Shown: positions 27,101 to 37,477 of the stretch, one piece after another
Numbering within the stretch: position 1 is the stretch's first letter
How the letters are laid out: each line of letters begins with the position of its first letter
Assembly (NCBI GenBank): GCA_023301765.1
Contig: JALZUC010000001.1
Span: forward strand, 1-64,000
Source: Akkermansiaceae bacterium
Lineage (GTDB): Bacteria; Verrucomicrobiota; Verrucomicrobiia; Verrucomicrobiales; Akkermansiaceae
Direction: 5' to 3'
DNA: 64,000 bases
Notes under the pieces: model-generated
What the model was told of the DNA's origin: nothing
The model's input: the letters and a program-made list of their open reading frames with translations, nothing else
Databases searched by the model: none
Program-made: the position numbers and the translations under genes

Positions 27101-27869
27101 GTGGTAGAATCTCCGTGCCGGGGAAATTTTTTCCCTCCAGAGTTTCTGCACACTCACGGATCTCTCGTTCACCGGGTAAGAAAATCAGCACATCCCCACG
27201 GCCATCCATATCCGTCACCCACTCCACCGCACGGGCACAATGCCGTGCAAGATCTTCACCATCAGTGAAAGCGGGGAGAAAATAATCCTCCACCGGAAAG
27301 GTGCGCCCCTCTACATTCACTATAGGGGCACCATCAAAGTAGTCAGAGAATTTTCCAGCATCCAGTGTGGCGGAGCTTACTACTATGCGTAGATCCTTCC
27401 GCCGGCCTATTAAGTTCTTCAGATAGCCTAGGACAAAATCAATATTAAGACTGCGCTCATGCGCCTCATCAATGATCAGAGTATCATACTGCCGGAGATC
27501 ACGGTCACGCTGGGTCTCAGCCAGCAGGATACCATCCGTCATAAACTTAATCACCGTTTCATCCTGCACTTTTTCCACAAAACGCACCTGGTAGCCTACA
27601 CGATTCCCTAACTCCGTGCCCATCTCATCAGCTACCCGCCTCGCTACGGTAGCCGCGGCTAATCTTCGTGGCTGAGTACAGCCTACTTTACCTCTTTTCC
27701 CCTGCTCCGCATCCAGCTCATAGGCCATCTTCGGCAGCTGAGTAGTTTTACCACTGCCGGTTTCCCCCACCACAATAACTACCTGATGCTCACGCATCGC
27801 ATGCATGATCTCCTCACGGCGTTTAGCCACAGGAAGGTCTGGATATTTTATCTTTGGCAGTGGCTGCAT
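24183..27869 (-). CDS. hrpA: ATP-dependent RNA helicase HrpA
   Basis: The 1228-aa protein is a DEAH-box helicase. Motif I GETGSGKTTQLPKM, motif Ia QPRRLAA, motif II DEAHERSLN, motif III SSATLDAGKF, motif V TNVAETSVTIPG and motif VI QRRGRCGR are all present in order in the first 350 residues. They are followed by the HA2/OB-like region (LPLDPRLGRML) and a long C-terminal DUF3418-type domain as in E. coli HrpA (1300 aa). E. coli HrpA rescues stalled or collided ribosomes. I prefer ATG 27869, just before the helicase core; the frame remains open to 27920. Confidence 0.93.
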   Translation of the reverse strand: MQPLPKIKYPDLPVAKRREEIMHAMREHQVVIVVGETGSGKTTQLPKMAYELDAEQGKRGKVGCTQPRRLAAATVARRVADEMGTELGNRVGYQVRFVEKVQDETVIKFMTDGILLAETQRDRDLRQYDTLIIDEAHERSLNIDFVLGYLKNLIGRRKDLRIVVSSATLDAGKFSDYFDGAPIVNVEGRTFPVEDYFLPAFTDGEDLARHCARAVEWVTDMDGRGDVLIFLPGEREIRECAETLEGKNFPGTEILPLFARLGLDEQQRVFDTGGANRRVVLATNVAETSVTIPGIVYVIDSGQARVSRWNPARQIQRLQIEQISQASARQRRGRCGRVQEGICVRLYDEETLDAADEYTDPEIRRSSLAGVILRMKSLKLPDVREFPFLSPPSAKAISEGHRTLEEVGAMEKEGDLTRVGHQLARLPLDPRLGRMLIEANERKVLNAVLVMVGGMSVMDVRERPQEKQAEADKAHLKFNDEESDFLTILHIWSAVNAFREKRHFKRNQLRKFCKQNFISYRRVMEWDQIVNELGRLVRDTLKVKTAPLPTERSQWGDEAEMHKALLAGIPKQFGFWSKEKRHYRSTGGREFSVFPGSGLFGKKRHEWLLAYELVETSRVFARKVALLDVRWLEEVVPHLCHRRYHSPYWDEKQGAVYGKETVLCGGLTLVDGRNIFYGRVNPREAHEVFIREAILESGLRTKGKFMTRLDEVKAEVEEAEHKLRRSGGLWSDEAVYDFFLERIPKEICTAKAFQKWRSTGDNEEQIMLTVEDCVWGEIDDLNDFPDLLWHGEIGYHVSYNDTPGERDDGLVIELSLEDVTHFPDFLTSWVVPGLLEERVYLLIRSLPKSQRQACSPARDVTTAFLEEWQGWVPARDLLTELAAFLSKRTGHGIEVGMFDESRLPDGYRAKIRIWSDNDEEIAFGNDIADLRHDLTGLMRDRLELHVNEQWEMTGGESWSFGEIPKVTDDGVFPALVDEKKTVGMRAYLNEVEADESHRAGSVRLFQIIEPEQTDYVRRKLPLGMMGKVMLPMMDSGKGELVKDLLRVAHEGALGKLIPRDEAAFTKAVNRGKGELFNYSEKVCLGFEEMLSSYRAISNWIENNGKDRHLHIVASDLAEEISWLLGAGFVWRAGYSRMVEYGRYFQAMEERLKRLESLPLVKDDEKRERVSRLWQPWHTAWMKDPSNVSLWQCGWLLMEWRVTEFAPSQPRRVKVSEKKIETMLEGLLN

Positions 27870-28001
27870 CTCCCCCACATAGCAACAACGGTAAGCTGAA
27901 TTGCCAAGCGGCGATTTCACCTAAAATAAAGGTTCTACCAAAAATAGATCCGTATTGTCATCAGATCCGTATTCACCTAATTACCCTCTTACATCCCAAT
28001 T
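27870..28001. promoter_or_regulatory. Divergent intergenic region with a direct repeat
   Basis: An 11-base direct repeat AGATCCGTATT occurs at 27946-27956 and 27963-27973 (17 bases apart start to start) between the divergent hrpA and HAD genes. It could be a binding site; no known operator is recognised. Confidence 0.25.
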
Positions 28002-28658
28002 ATGCAAATATCTCCTCAAGAAGCTATTCAGAGTGCAAAGGCCGTTTTTTTCGATTTTGATGGCGTAGTGCTCGATACCGAGTGGCCCATCTACATTACT
28101 TGGAAAAATCTCTTTCAGCGTGAGGGCTTTGATCTACCTCCGGAGGTCTACGTCAAATGTATCGGTAGCGACTTTGAGACCTGGTCTCCTGAAAAACACC
28201 TTGAGGAGCTGAGTGGTAAGTCTTTTGACTGGGATACAGAGAACGCAGCACGTCAGGTAAAGATCGTTCAGTCCATCGAAGGCACACCTGCCATGCCCGG
28301 AGCCGCAGAGCTAATTCAGTCGTTAGCCGGAAGTCAATCTGCGGTAGTCTCTAGCTCAACTCACGACTGGGTGGATGGCTGGTTAGATAAGCTAGAACTT
28401 ACGAAATACCTAAACACCATAGTCTGCCGTGGTGATGCACCTAAGATCAAACCAGCACCTGACCTCTACCTAGAGGCCGCTAAGCAACTGGGAGTTAACC
28501 CAGCTGACTGCCTTGTCATTGAGGACTCCATGAACGGTATGATCTCAGCACACGCAGCTGGTATGAAAGTAATAATAGTACCCAATAGACTCACCAAAGT
28601 GTTAGACTTCAGCTCAGCAGACTGGCAGATAAAATCACTGAGTTCACTGAGCTCATAG
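28002..28658 (+). CDS. HAD-superfamily hydrolase, beta-phosphoglucomutase-like
   Basis: The 218-aa protein has motif I FFDFDGVVLDTEWP (residues ~12-25), a small helical cap, motif II VVSSSTHDW, the Lys in KIKPAPDLYLEAAKQL, and motif III VIEDSMNGMISAHAAGM. This is subfamily IA with the D-x-D-x-V/T pattern of beta-phosphoglucomutase and sugar-phosphate phosphatases; the substrate is not determined by sequence. It converges with ppc, 31 bases from the ppc stop. Confidence 0.88.
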   Translation: MQISPQEAIQSAKAVFFDFDGVVLDTEWPIYITWKNLFQREGFDLPPEVYVKCIGSDFETWSPEKHLEELSGKSFDWDTENAARQVKIVQSIEGTPAMPGAAELIQSLAGSQSAVVSSSTHDWVDGWLDKLELTKYLNTIVCRGDAPKIKPAPDLYLEAAKQLGVNPADCLVIEDSMNGMISAHAAGMKVIIVPNRLTKVLDFSSADWQIKSLSSLSS

Positions 28659-28689
28659 GTAAAGGCTCTTTCAAATCTCGCAGCCTCTA

Positions 28690-31491
28690 TTAGCCTGTGG
28701 TGCGAAGACCACTGGCAATAGCATTCACGGAGTATTGAAGGGCATTTAGTAATGTGGCTTCACGCTCAGTGTCCCCTGCAGACTGAGCAGCACGCCAGTC
28801 CGCTAGCAGTGATACCTGCTGCTCATGGAGTAAACGGAGTGGTAGCTCACGCATTTCCAGTGTGCGTAGCATACGCGGGCGCCGCTCAGCAAACGAAGAG
28901 CCAAAGATGTCATCAATCATTGCACCTGTGCGCTTAAACTCGGCTACAATCATACCATGGAGGCGATCTCGTAGTGCCTCGTCTGGGACGAGTTTTGAGT
29001 ATTTTGTCATCAACTCAAGGTCTGCACTCACGAGGTTTGTTTCCACATTAGTAAGTAGGTAACGTAAAAATGGCTCCTCATGAATGAGCTTAGAAAGAGC
29101 CTTAAACTCATCTGGTTTATCTAACTTTAGCTTTTCTAAAGCAGAGCCTACACCAAACCAGCCTGGCATGTAGTAGCGCGCCTGCGTCCAGCTAAATACC
29201 CATGGGATAGCACGTAGATCATCTAGTGATGCAGTGCCCGTGCGGCGTGATGGGCGCGAGCCAAAACAACCGTGTTCGAGGGCATCTATCGGTGTGGCCG
29301 TTCTAAAGAAACTGATAAAACCTGGGTCCTCTAACAGACCCCGGTAAGTAGCGCGGCTTTCTGTAGATAGCCATTCCATGGTCTTTTGGTAATCTGCACC
29401 ACCGAGGTCTGCAGCTTTACCACCGGAGATACCTTTCTTTTTATTACCAATAGTAACACCGGCTACACCGGCAAGTAGCAGCTCTAGATTATAAGCTGCA
29501 TTTGCGTGATGAGCGTATTTGCGTGGGATAACTTCACCTTGCTCAGTAACTCTCATGGAGCCACTTAGACTGCCAGCTGGGAGTGAACGGAGGAACCACT
29601 GCACTGGGCCAGCACCACGGCTGATGGTGCCGCCTCTACCGTGAAAGAACTCGCAGTCCGCGCCTGCTTCATGGCAGGCATTGGTTATATTTGCCTGTGC
29701 CTTCTGGAGTGACCACTGACCGGAAAGTAGTCCGCTATCCTTGTTAGAGTCACTGTAGCCAACCATAACGGGCATACACTGCAGACCACTCGGTGCAGTG
29801 CGGAGGTAATTTTTACCAGCTGGCAGCGAAAGGTAGGATTTTACCATATCACCTGCGCGGTCTAGATCATCACCTGTCTCAAAGAGAGGGCACACAGGCA
29901 TACGGCTGACCCACTGACCGTCTTTGTAATCTGCAAAGAGACCTTCGCGGGCGAAAAGATGCACCAGTAGCATGTCTGAAACTTGTCTGGTCATACTGAC
30001 TACATAAGGCCCTAGACAATCTATGCTGTTTGCACGGACATGGCGGCGTAAAACGCCAAAGCAGTCCATTATCTTACCAGCTTCTTTACTAGAGTCACCT
30101 GTCCACGGTGGGAATAGGCGATCATTTTGAAGTTCTTCTAATAAGTAATCTATGCGCTTCTGCTCCGGCCACTCAGTGTAGTTCTCACCATCCTTAACAC
30201 CTGCGATAGAAAGCATCTGAGCAGCTGCATTATCATGGAAAACTGAGTTCTGGCGGACATCAAGAGTAGCTAGGTGGAAGCCAAATACTTCTGCCAAGCG
30301 GCGCAGTGGATGGATCACGCTACGTGCTGTCCGCTCAGCACCTACTTGGCGGAGCGTAGTATCTAACAGATTTAGATCCTGCACGTATTCCTCCACGTTA
30401 GCGTAGATATTCCCCCCCTCCATTTTCTCACGCATGAGGTAGACTAGACAGCGCCATGGCTCACGGCCATTTACCTCGGCTATTTTAATACCCACACTCC
30501 CGAGCTCAGTGATAAGATCAGCTATACGCTCGCTGAGCTCTTCTGGCTCATTTCCCTCACCGGGAGAAATGGTGAGTACACTGGCGGAGGCACGGAGTTC
30601 GCGTTCGTGGATACGGAGAGCGTGCTTATTGAGTCTTTCCAAGGTGTCCTTAGTAATATCCGCGGTTACTAGCGGGTGACCATCTCTGTCTCCACCTACC
30701 CATGTGCCAAAGCTAAGTTTCGGATAGGCACCGGAAGCTCTGAGCTTCTCCACATCCCAGCCGATAGATCTCCATGCTGCCTCCAGTGAGGCATCTAGAC
30801 GGACTATGACATTAGGATAAACCTCACGGAGGTAGTAAATGATATGGCGTAACTCACCTAACAGGCTCGGGCGTGAGGCATGGATCTCGCCGGTGTGCCA
30901 GAGAGTTTCCAAGGTTACATTAATAGACTCAAAGACTGCGGCTAGTGACTCAGGGTCACTGGCATTCCGGTCCCAGTGCACCAGTTCCTTATAGAGAGCC
31001 AAGTGACGTTCTCTAACAGTAGGGCGTTTTGCCTCAGTAGGGTGTGCTGTGAGCACCGGGCTAACAGCCACAGTGGGTAGAAGTTCTAGAACCTCATCTT
31101 CAGTGCAGCCTTGCTTTTGCAACCGTGTAAGAATCTGAGCAAACATACCCTGCTCAGCATCTAGACCTAGCTCACTACGGCGGCGGCTTCTGATCTTCAG
31201 GGCGGTGCGCTCCTCCACCATATTGAGGATTTCAAAACAGATGGCCTGCAGCTGTGCGGTATCCGCCGCTTCATCTGGCTCTTTAGCACGGTCTTGAAGC
31301 TCCTCACCACGCCAAGGAATACTAGCAGCAAGGTGGGATGACTCCCCAAGGAGTCCGGAGAGCATATCCATAAGAATACGGAGTCTCTCTTCCAATTCTC
31401 CAAAGCCAGCATTTCTGTAGTCCAGGTTAGCACTACGAAGTTCTTCTTTAGAGGCAGATATTACGGGCGTATAATTGGTAGGCTGAGTCAT
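28690..31491 (-). CDS. ppc: phosphoenolpyruvate carboxylase
   Basis: The 933-aa enzyme fixes bicarbonate onto PEP to make oxaloacetate, an anaplerotic reaction. The catalytic His is in VLTAHPTEAKRPTVRER. The second catalytic block is MVGYSDSNKDSGLLSGQW, and the glycine loop is FFHGRGGTISRGAGP. The allosteric/aspartate region near the C-terminus (LMTKYSKLVPDEALRDRLHG) is present. A GTG at 31524 would add 11 residues; ATG 31491 is preferred because MTQPTNYTP starts a plausible protein. The opposing enzyme, PEP carboxykinase, is in the same window at 7894-9735. Confidence 0.96.
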   Translation of the reverse strand: MTQPTNYTPVISASKEELRSANLDYRNAGFGELEERLRILMDMLSGLLGESSHLAASIPWRGEELQDRAKEPDEAADTAQLQAICFEILNMVEERTALKIRSRRRSELGLDAEQGMFAQILTRLQKQGCTEDEVLELLPTVAVSPVLTAHPTEAKRPTVRERHLALYKELVHWDRNASDPESLAAVFESINVTLETLWHTGEIHASRPSLLGELRHIIYYLREVYPNVIVRLDASLEAAWRSIGWDVEKLRASGAYPKLSFGTWVGGDRDGHPLVTADITKDTLERLNKHALRIHERELRASASVLTISPGEGNEPEELSERIADLITELGSVGIKIAEVNGREPWRCLVYLMREKMEGGNIYANVEEYVQDLNLLDTTLRQVGAERTARSVIHPLRRLAEVFGFHLATLDVRQNSVFHDNAAAQMLSIAGVKDGENYTEWPEQKRIDYLLEELQNDRLFPPWTGDSSKEAGKIMDCFGVLRRHVRANSIDCLGPYVVSMTRQVSDMLLVHLFAREGLFADYKDGQWVSRMPVCPLFETGDDLDRAGDMVKSYLSLPAGKNYLRTAPSGLQCMPVMVGYSDSNKDSGLLSGQWSLQKAQANITNACHEAGADCEFFHGRGGTISRGAGPVQWFLRSLPAGSLSGSMRVTEQGEVIPRKYAHHANAAYNLELLLAGVAGVTIGNKKKGISGGKAADLGGADYQKTMEWLSTESRATYRGLLEDPGFISFFRTATPIDALEHGCFGSRPSRRTGTASLDDLRAIPWVFSWTQARYYMPGWFGVGSALEKLKLDKPDEFKALSKLIHEEPFLRYLLTNVETNLVSADLELMTKYSKLVPDEALRDRLHGMIVAEFKRTGAMIDDIFGSSFAERRPRMLRTLEMRELPLRLLHEQQVSLLADWRAAQSAGDTEREATLLNALQYSVNAIASGLRTTG

Positions 31492-31932
31492 GGAAACTTT
31501 TGAGCGATTTTTTCGCCCTGCCACATCTTTAATAAGAGACTTACATGAGTCCAGACATTATCGGACTAATGATGCCCTATTGATGATTTACCGTCTTGAC
31601 TAGAGTGTCTCACTCCTCTGCGGCGACAAAGTATATGGCGATCACTACCTGTAGGAGTTACGGCGCTACCGCACTCTGCCTGACAAAAGAAATTTTCCAG
31701 ATCAGCGAGCCCCCCCAGACATTATAAGCACTCGCTGATTAGCCAGAATCAGTCACAAGGGAATTTCACCTATTCTAAATCATAGACTTCAGTATTACTG
31801 TGGCATAGACCCGTTTTCACTCCAAATGCGAGTATGCCGTCCAAGCTCGAGCAATACAAATCAACGCATCAAGATATGTAGATTTGTTTCTTGATTTCGC
31901 GGGTTTTGTGCATACTTTGCCCCAGCAAAGCT
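31492..31932. promoter_or_regulatory. Divergent ppc-metH intergenic region with an inverted repeat
   Basis: This stretch contains no convincing gene. Close to metH there is an inverted repeat ATCAAGA (31868-31874) and TCTTGAT (31889-31895). Its arms resemble half-sites of SAH/SAM-responsive ArsR-type regulators, which is only a resemblance. No B12 box, SAM or SAH riboswitch core was found by eye. The repeat overlaps the longest possible metH frame, which favours the start at 31933. Confidence 0.35.
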
Positions 31933-34900
31933 ATGCCTAGACCAGACTCCACTATCGAATTAACCAAAGCCCTTAAGGACCGCATTCTCGTTCTTGATGG
32001 AGCCATGGGAACCACTATCCGAGGCTACGGCCTAGAGGAATCAGACGCTCGTGGGGATAGGTTTAAGAAAAACGATAAGGATCTGCTTAATAATGGCGAT
32101 ATCCTCTCACTCACCCAGCCGGACACCATCGGAGATATCCATAAGCGTTTTTTAGAAGCTGGCTCTGATATCATTGAGACCAATACCTTTTCCGGCACAG
32201 CTATATCTCAGTCAGAGTTTTTCGTAGAAGACCCTAGAGAGACAGGTAAAGGACGCAAAGATCCGGAATTCTACCAAAAAATCATCGAGGACCCATTTCT
32301 TCAGGACCTCTCATGGGAAATGAACGTAAAGTCCGCGCAGCTCTGCCGAGACTGGTGTGACCGTATTGGCACCGAGACTGGTATCAAACGCTACGTTGCA
32401 GGTGCTATTGGTCCGCTTACAGTTTCTCTATCAGTTTCTCCAGACGCTGAGGATGCAGGATTTCGCGTAGCTACCTTTGACCAGTTAGTCGCTGACTACT
32501 CACACCAGATACGCGCACTCATTGAGGGCGGCACGGATATCCTCATGGTAGAAACTATCTTTGATGCACTCAACGCCAAGGCCGCGCTTGTAGCTACTCA
32601 AAATGTCTTCGAAGAGGATAATCTAAAGCTCCCCATCATGATATCCGCCGCTGTGGGTATGGGGGGAGAGACCATGATCTCGGCTCAGAAAGTGGAAGCT
32701 ATGTGGAATGCAGTAAAACATGTAAACCCACTCTCTGTAGGGTTAAATTGTTCACTAGGGCCTGATAAAATGCGTCCATTTCTCTCCGAGCTCAGTGGCG
32801 TGGCAGATGCTTTTGTTTCCTGCTACCCGAATGCCGGTATGCCTAATCCCCTGGCACCTACAGGCTTTGACCTAGGGCCTCAGGACATGAATGACCAGCT
32901 CTCTGACTTCGCCGGCGCTGGCTTCCTTAACTTTGCTGGTGGCTGCTGTGGTAATACTCCTGAGCACGTCGCCGCCATTGCTGAGGCTGTAAAGCAGCAC
33001 CCACCACGTGAAATCCCCACACAAGCCCCCCTCCTCAGACTCTCCGGAACTGAGGTATATAATCACACGAACGATAAAAATTTCCTAATGATCGGCGAGC
33101 GCACCAACGTCGCCGGCTCACCACGCTTCCGTAAGCTAGTGCAAGAAGGGAAACTTGAAGACGCTCTAACAGTGGCACGTCAGCAGGTGGACAACGGAGC
33201 ACCAGTCATTGATATCTGCTTTGATGATGGCCTTATCGAAGGGGCCGAGATGATGACAAAGTTTCTCCAGCTCGTACAAAGTGAGCCAGACATTACCAAG
33301 GTACCCATCACCGTAGACTCATCTAAGTGGGAAATCATCGAAGCTGGGCTGAAGTGCCTGCAAGGCAAAGGAATAGTGAACTCCATATCCCTCAAGGAAG
33401 GTGAGGAAACCTTTAAGCACCATGCTCGCACCATCATGAAGTATGGTGCGGCCACTGTGGTTATGGCCTTTGACGAAAATGGCCAGGCCGCTACTTATGA
33501 GGAAAAAATCCGTATCTGTGAGCGCGCCTACCGTATCCTAGTAGATGAAGTAGGATTTAATCCTCAGGATATTATTTTTGATCCTAACATCCTCACCGTC
33601 GCTACCGGCATCGAGGAGCATAATAACTACGCCGTTGATTTCTTTAATGCTACCAAATGGATCAAAGAAAACCTACCAGGAGCTAAGGTCTCAGGTGGTG
33701 TATCCAATGTATCCTTCTCCTTCCGTGGAAATAACGCCGTGCGTGAGGCCATGCACTCAGCCTTCCTCTACCACGCCGGCATGGCGGGTATGGACATGGG
33801 CATCGTGAACGCAGGCATGTTAGAGGTCTATGATCAAGTAGACCCAGAACTCCTTAAACACGTGGAAGACGTGCTGCTTAACCGAGATCCTGATGCTACT
33901 GAAAGGCTGTTAGACCTAGCTGAAAAGTTTAAGGGCGTGAAAAAGGAAGCTCAGGTGGAGGATCTAGAATGGCGTAAGGCAGAGGTAGAGAAACGCCTCG
34001 AATACGGCCTCCTCAAGGGGATAGATACCTTTGTAACTGAAGACACAGAAGAAGCGCGCCAGAAGTATGATAAACCACTCCACGTCATCGAAGGCCCACT
34101 TATGGACGGTATGTCCGTGGTCGGAGACCTCTTTGGTGCAGGGAAGATGTTTCTACCACAGGTAGTAAAATCAGCCCGAGTAATGAAGAAATCCGTGGCC
34201 TACCTGGAGCCTTTCATGGAGAAGGAAAAGGAAATAAAAATCCGTGCAGACATAGAGATCTTACAAAAAAACGATCCTGAACTTTCTGACTCCGATGCCC
34301 GCATACGGGTGGAGAAGTCCATGACCGCAGGCCGCGTCATCATGGCTACCGTTAAAGGCGACGTTCATGACATTGGTAAAAACATCGTAGGTGTTGTCCT
34401 CGCCTGTAATGGCTTTGAAGTCATTGATATGGGGGTGATGGTGCCCTGCGATAAAATTCTTGATACCGCTATTGAAAAGCAAGCTGACATCATTGGTCTA
34501 TCAGGACTTATCACTCCATCACTAGATGAAATGATCGCTGTAGCTAAGGAAATGGAACGTCGCAAAATGAAGCTACCACTCCTCATCGGTGGAGCTACTA
34601 CCAGCCCTGCGCACACAGCTGTAAAGATAGCCGAGCATTACAGTGGCGCCATAGTTCACGTATTAGATGCATCACGCTCCGTGCCAGTTACTACCACCTT
34701 ACTCAGCGAAGAAAAACGTGAGGCATTCATCACGGAAAATAATTCTAAACACGAGAAACTCCGCGCCAACTTTAATAAAAAGAATAAGCCCTCCATCCCC
34801 CTAACAGATGCACGCGCTAATAAGTTTACCTGTGATTGGGAAAACTACGCACCACCGCAGCCGGAGTTTATCGGCACCCGTGTTATAGAAAACCAATCCC

Positions 34901-35799
34901 TGCGCGAGCTAGTAGACTACATAGACTGGACACCATTCTTCCACGCATGGGAACTACGTGGCGTATGGGACCGTGAGACTAAAGTCCTCAAAACAAAAAA
35001 TGCTGAGGCTGCCGAAGTCGCACAAGAACTCTACGAAGATGCCCAAGAGCTACTCGAAGAAATCGTCTCTGAGAAAAAGTTCACCGCACGTGGAATCTAC
35101 GGATTTTTCCCCGCCTACTCAGATGGCGATGACATCGTGCTGCCAGATCATGACATAACCTTCCACACCCTTCGTCAGCAGATCGAGAAACAGACGGACA
35201 AGCCTCACGTAGCGCTTGCTGACTATGTAAAACCCAGCGTAGAAGAGCTCTCTAACAGCGAATCAAAAAAGAACTTGCAAAGTACCCTTACCGATCACAT
35301 CGGCGGCTTTGTAGTAGGTATCCACGGCGCTGATGAGTGGGCTGCCACTCTCCGTGATAAAAATGAGGTAGACTCTGCCATCATGGTTCAAGCTATCGCT
35401 GACCGTCTAGCGGAAGCCTTTGCTGAGCTACTTCACCACCGCGCACGTGTGGCATGGGGCTACGAGCGCTCTAATGAGTTTAACCACAACGAGCTCATCA
35501 AAGAAATCTACCAAGGTATCCGCCCAGCCCCCGGCTATCCGGCACAGCCAGATCACACGGAAAAAGAAGCACTCTTTAAACTGCTAAATGCATCCCCAGC
35601 CACTGGCGTAGATCTCACCGAGAGCTGTGCTATGCACCCAGGAGCGGCCGTTTCAGGACTACTCTTCTCTCACCCAGGCAGTAAATACTTTGCCCTCAGT
35701 GATCTACAGAAAGATCAGGTAGAGGACTACGCACAACGTAAAGGCTGGGATATGGACACGGCAGAAAAGTGGCTGGGCCCATGGTTAGGCTACGCATAG
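31933..35799 (+). CDS. metH: cobalamin-dependent methionine synthase
   Basis: The 1288-aa enzyme transfers a methyl group from 5-methyltetrahydrofolate to homocysteine through methylcobalamin. All four modules are visible. The homocysteine domain has zinc ligands in GLNCSLGPD and [10 protein letters not shown] (residues to ~350). The pterin domain has [14 protein letters not shown]. The B12 domain has [21 protein letters not shown] with the axial His. The reactivation domain has [22 protein letters not shown] and [16 protein letters not shown]. An upstream in-frame TTG at 31891 is possible but lies in the inverted repeat. The gene is single and divergent from ppc. Confidence 0.97.
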   Translation: MPRPDSTIELTKALKDRILVLDGAMGTTIRGYGLEESDARGDRFKKNDKDLLNNGDILSLTQPDTIGDIHKRFLEAGSDIIETNTFSGTAISQSEFFVEDPRETGKGRKDPEFYQKIIEDPFLQDLSWEMNVKSAQLCRDWCDRIGTETGIKRYVAGAIGPLTVSLSVSPDAEDAGFRVATFDQLVADYSHQIRALIEGGTDILMVETIFDALNAKAALVATQNVFEEDNLKLPIMISAAVGMGGETMISAQKVEAMWNAVKHVNPLSVGLNCSLGPDKMRPFLSELSGVADAFVSCYPNAGMPNPLAPTGFDLGPQDMNDQLSDFAGAGFLNFAGGCCGNTPEHVAAIAEAVKQHPPREIPTQAPLLRLSGTEVYNHTNDKNFLMIGERTNVAGSPRFRKLVQEGKLEDALTVARQQVDNGAPVIDICFDDGLIEGAEMMTKFLQLVQSEPDITKVPITVDSSKWEIIEAGLKCLQGKGIVNSISLKEGEETFKHHARTIMKYGAATVVMAFDENGQAATYEEKIRICERAYRILVDEVGFNPQDIIFDPNILTVATGIEEHNNYAVDFFNATKWIKENLPGAKVSGGVSNVSFSFRGNNAVREAMHSAFLYHAGMAGMDMGIVNAGMLEVYDQVDPELLKHVEDVLLNRDPDATERLLDLAEKFKGVKKEAQVEDLEWRKAEVEKRLEYGLLKGIDTFVTEDTEEARQKYDKPLHVIEGPLMDGMSVVGDLFGAGKMFLPQVVKSARVMKKSVAYLEPFMEKEKEIKIRADIEILQKNDPELSDSDARIRVEKSMTAGRVIMATVKGDVHDIGKNIVGVVLACNGFEVIDMGVMVPCDKILDTAIEKQADIIGLSGLITPSLDEMIAVAKEMERRKMKLPLLIGGATTSPAHTAVKIAEHYSGAIVHVLDASRSVPVTTTLLSEEKREAFITENNSKHEKLRANFNKKNKPSIPLTDARANKFTCDWENYAPPQPEFIGTRVIENQSLRELVDYIDWTPFFHAWELRGVWDRETKVLKTKNAEAAEVAQELYEDAQELLEEIVSEKKFTARGIYGFFPAYSDGDDIVLPDHDITFHTLRQQIEKQTDKPHVALADYVKPSVEELSNSESKKNLQSTLTDHIGGFVVGIHGADEWAATLRDKNEVDSAIMVQAIADRLAEAFAELLHHRARVAWGYERSNEFNHNELIKEIYQGIRPAPGYPAQPDHTEKEALFKLLNASPATGVDLTESCAMHPGAAVSGLLFSHPGSKYFALSDLQKDQVEDYAQRKGWDMDTAEKWLGPWLGYA

Positions 35800-36038
35800 G
35801 CCAGAGCCACTATTACTTAACTAGAGAGACTCTATAGCCGCCCCCTCTCTTTTGCTTTTCAGCTGTGACAGTAAGAAATAACGACTGCCCAGACATGCCT
35901 GTTAGCAACAGGCTGACTATTTAATAGATAGTTGATATAGGGTATTGGAACATCTGTATTTATGCTCCTTTCTTTAGCTTAATCCTGCCATAACAGTAGC
36001 TCTACTATCTGCTTCATATCTTTTTAATTCCCGGCCTT

Positions 36039-37475
36039 CTACGTACCACAGAATGTCTCACTCACACGTTCCTCAGGTAGTGGCGGATTTTCCAGATCGT
36101 GATGCTCATCACACTCTGTAAATGGAGTTTGTAGCACTTTCACTAAGCGGTGGAACGGCGCGTAATCTCCAGCATACGCTGCTTGAATAGCCTCCTCTAC
36201 GCGATGGTTTCTAGGGATAAAGATAGGGTTCACCTCTGACATCTGCTCCTTACAAGATGCCAGCTCTTGCCATTGCTCGAACCAGCGGAGGAACGGTTTT
36301 TGATCTGAGAACATCTCCGAAAGCTCCGCGGTATCACCACCAGCTGCCACGTATGTGAGGTGACGGAAGAAAAGCGTGAAATCCACCTCCTGATTTGCGA
36401 GTAGACCAAGACAGCTTTTAATTAACTCATCCGCGCCCTCATCTGGCAGGCCTAGTTTTTTTCTAAATCTACTGTTATAGCATCGGCCAAAGTAAGTGGG
36501 AAATTCTGCGAGCACTGCTTCCACTTTCTCTACGCCCTTCTCCATGTCCTCATCGATGAGTGGCACGAGAGTTTCTGCCAGTCTGCTCATGTTCCAGAGT
36601 CCTATGTTCGGCTGATTCCCCCATGCATACCGTCCACCGGTATCGATAGAGCTAAAGACACACTGCGGGTGAAAGGCATCCATAAAAGCACATGGGCCGT
36701 AGTCGATCGTCTCACCAGAGACTGCAGAGTTATCAGTATTCATCACCCCGTGGATAAATCCGTAAGACATCCACTGCGCAATCAGCTCTGCCTGTGCCTG
36801 CATCACCCTTTTGAGGAAATTCAAATACGACTCTGGTGAATCTGCCACTTCTGGGTAGTGGCGCTCGATCGTGTAATCCGCTAATACGCGCACCGCATCC
36901 ACATCATTCTGTGCATAGAAATACTGAAAAGTCCCCACGCGGATATGGCTAGATGCCACACGTGTAAAGACACCTCCAGCAAGTGGGCCCTCCTGTCGCC
37001 TGACTCTCTCTCCCGTAGTCACTGCGGCTAGAGCCCGTGTAGTAGGCACACCTAGTGCATGCATAGCCTCACTCACGATGTATTCTCTAATCACTGGGCC
37101 AAGGGCTGATTTCCCATCGCCACCACGTGAGAAGGCAGTGCGGCCAGATCCCTTTAGCTGGATATCTCTCCGTTCACCTTTTTGATTAAGAACCTCACCT
37201 AACAGAACAGCTCTACCATCTCCCAGCCGCGGAGTGTAGCCACCAAACTGATGCCCGGCATATACCTGTGCCAGAGGCTCTGCTCCCTCCAGCACTGTAT
37301 TTCCGGATAGCACATCTAGCCCTGCAGCTGACTCCAGCCACTCTGCATCTATGCTTAGCTCCGTAGCTAAAGCACTATTAATACAGATCAACTCTGGATC
37401 TGGTACCTGTGTAGGGTCTTGCCGTGTGTAGAAATGTTCAGGTAGTCTGGCGTAGCTATTTTTAAAGAGAATCAC
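36039..37475 (-). CDS. selO: SelO/YdiU-family protein adenylyltransferase
   Basis: The 478-aa protein belongs to the pseudokinase-fold SelO family, which in characterised members transfers AMP to protein hydroxyls. Family signatures are GHQFGGYTPRLGDGRAVLLGE, QLKGSGRTAFSRGGDGKSAL and the active region HGVMNTDNSAVSGETIDYGPCAFMDAF. The C-terminal selenocysteine or cysteine of the family corresponds here to ETFCGT at the very end. The start is GTG 37475, two bases after the TAA of the sulfatase gene, so the two genes are probably co-transcribed without functional link being evident. Confidence 0.93.
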   Translation of the reverse strand: MILFKNSYARLPEHFYTRQDPTQVPDPELICINSALATELSIDAEWLESAAGLDVLSGNTVLEGAEPLAQVYAGHQFGGYTPRLGDGRAVLLGEVLNQKGERRDIQLKGSGRTAFSRGGDGKSALGPVIREYIVSEAMHALGVPTTRALAAVTTGERVRRQEGPLAGGVFTRVASSHIRVGTFQYFYAQNDVDAVRVLADYTIERHYPEVADSPESYLNFLKRVMQAQAELIAQWMSYGFIHGVMNTDNSAVSGETIDYGPCAFMDAFHPQCVFSSIDTGGRYAWGNQPNIGLWNMSRLAETLVPLIDEDMEKGVEKVEAVLAEFPTYFGRCYNSRFRKKLGLPDEGADELIKSCLGLLANQEVDFTLFFRHLTYVAAGGDTAELSEMFSDQKPFLRWFEQWQELASCKEQMSEVNPIFIPRNHRVEEAIQAAYAGDYAPFHRLVKVLQTPFTECDEHHDLENPPLPEERVSETFCGT

Positions 37476-37477
37476 AC

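Noticed and set aside
31525-31890. Cobalamin or SAM riboswitch upstream of metH
   Set aside because: No B12 box or SAM-I/SAH core could be found on the plus strand by eye; only the inverted repeat was retained.
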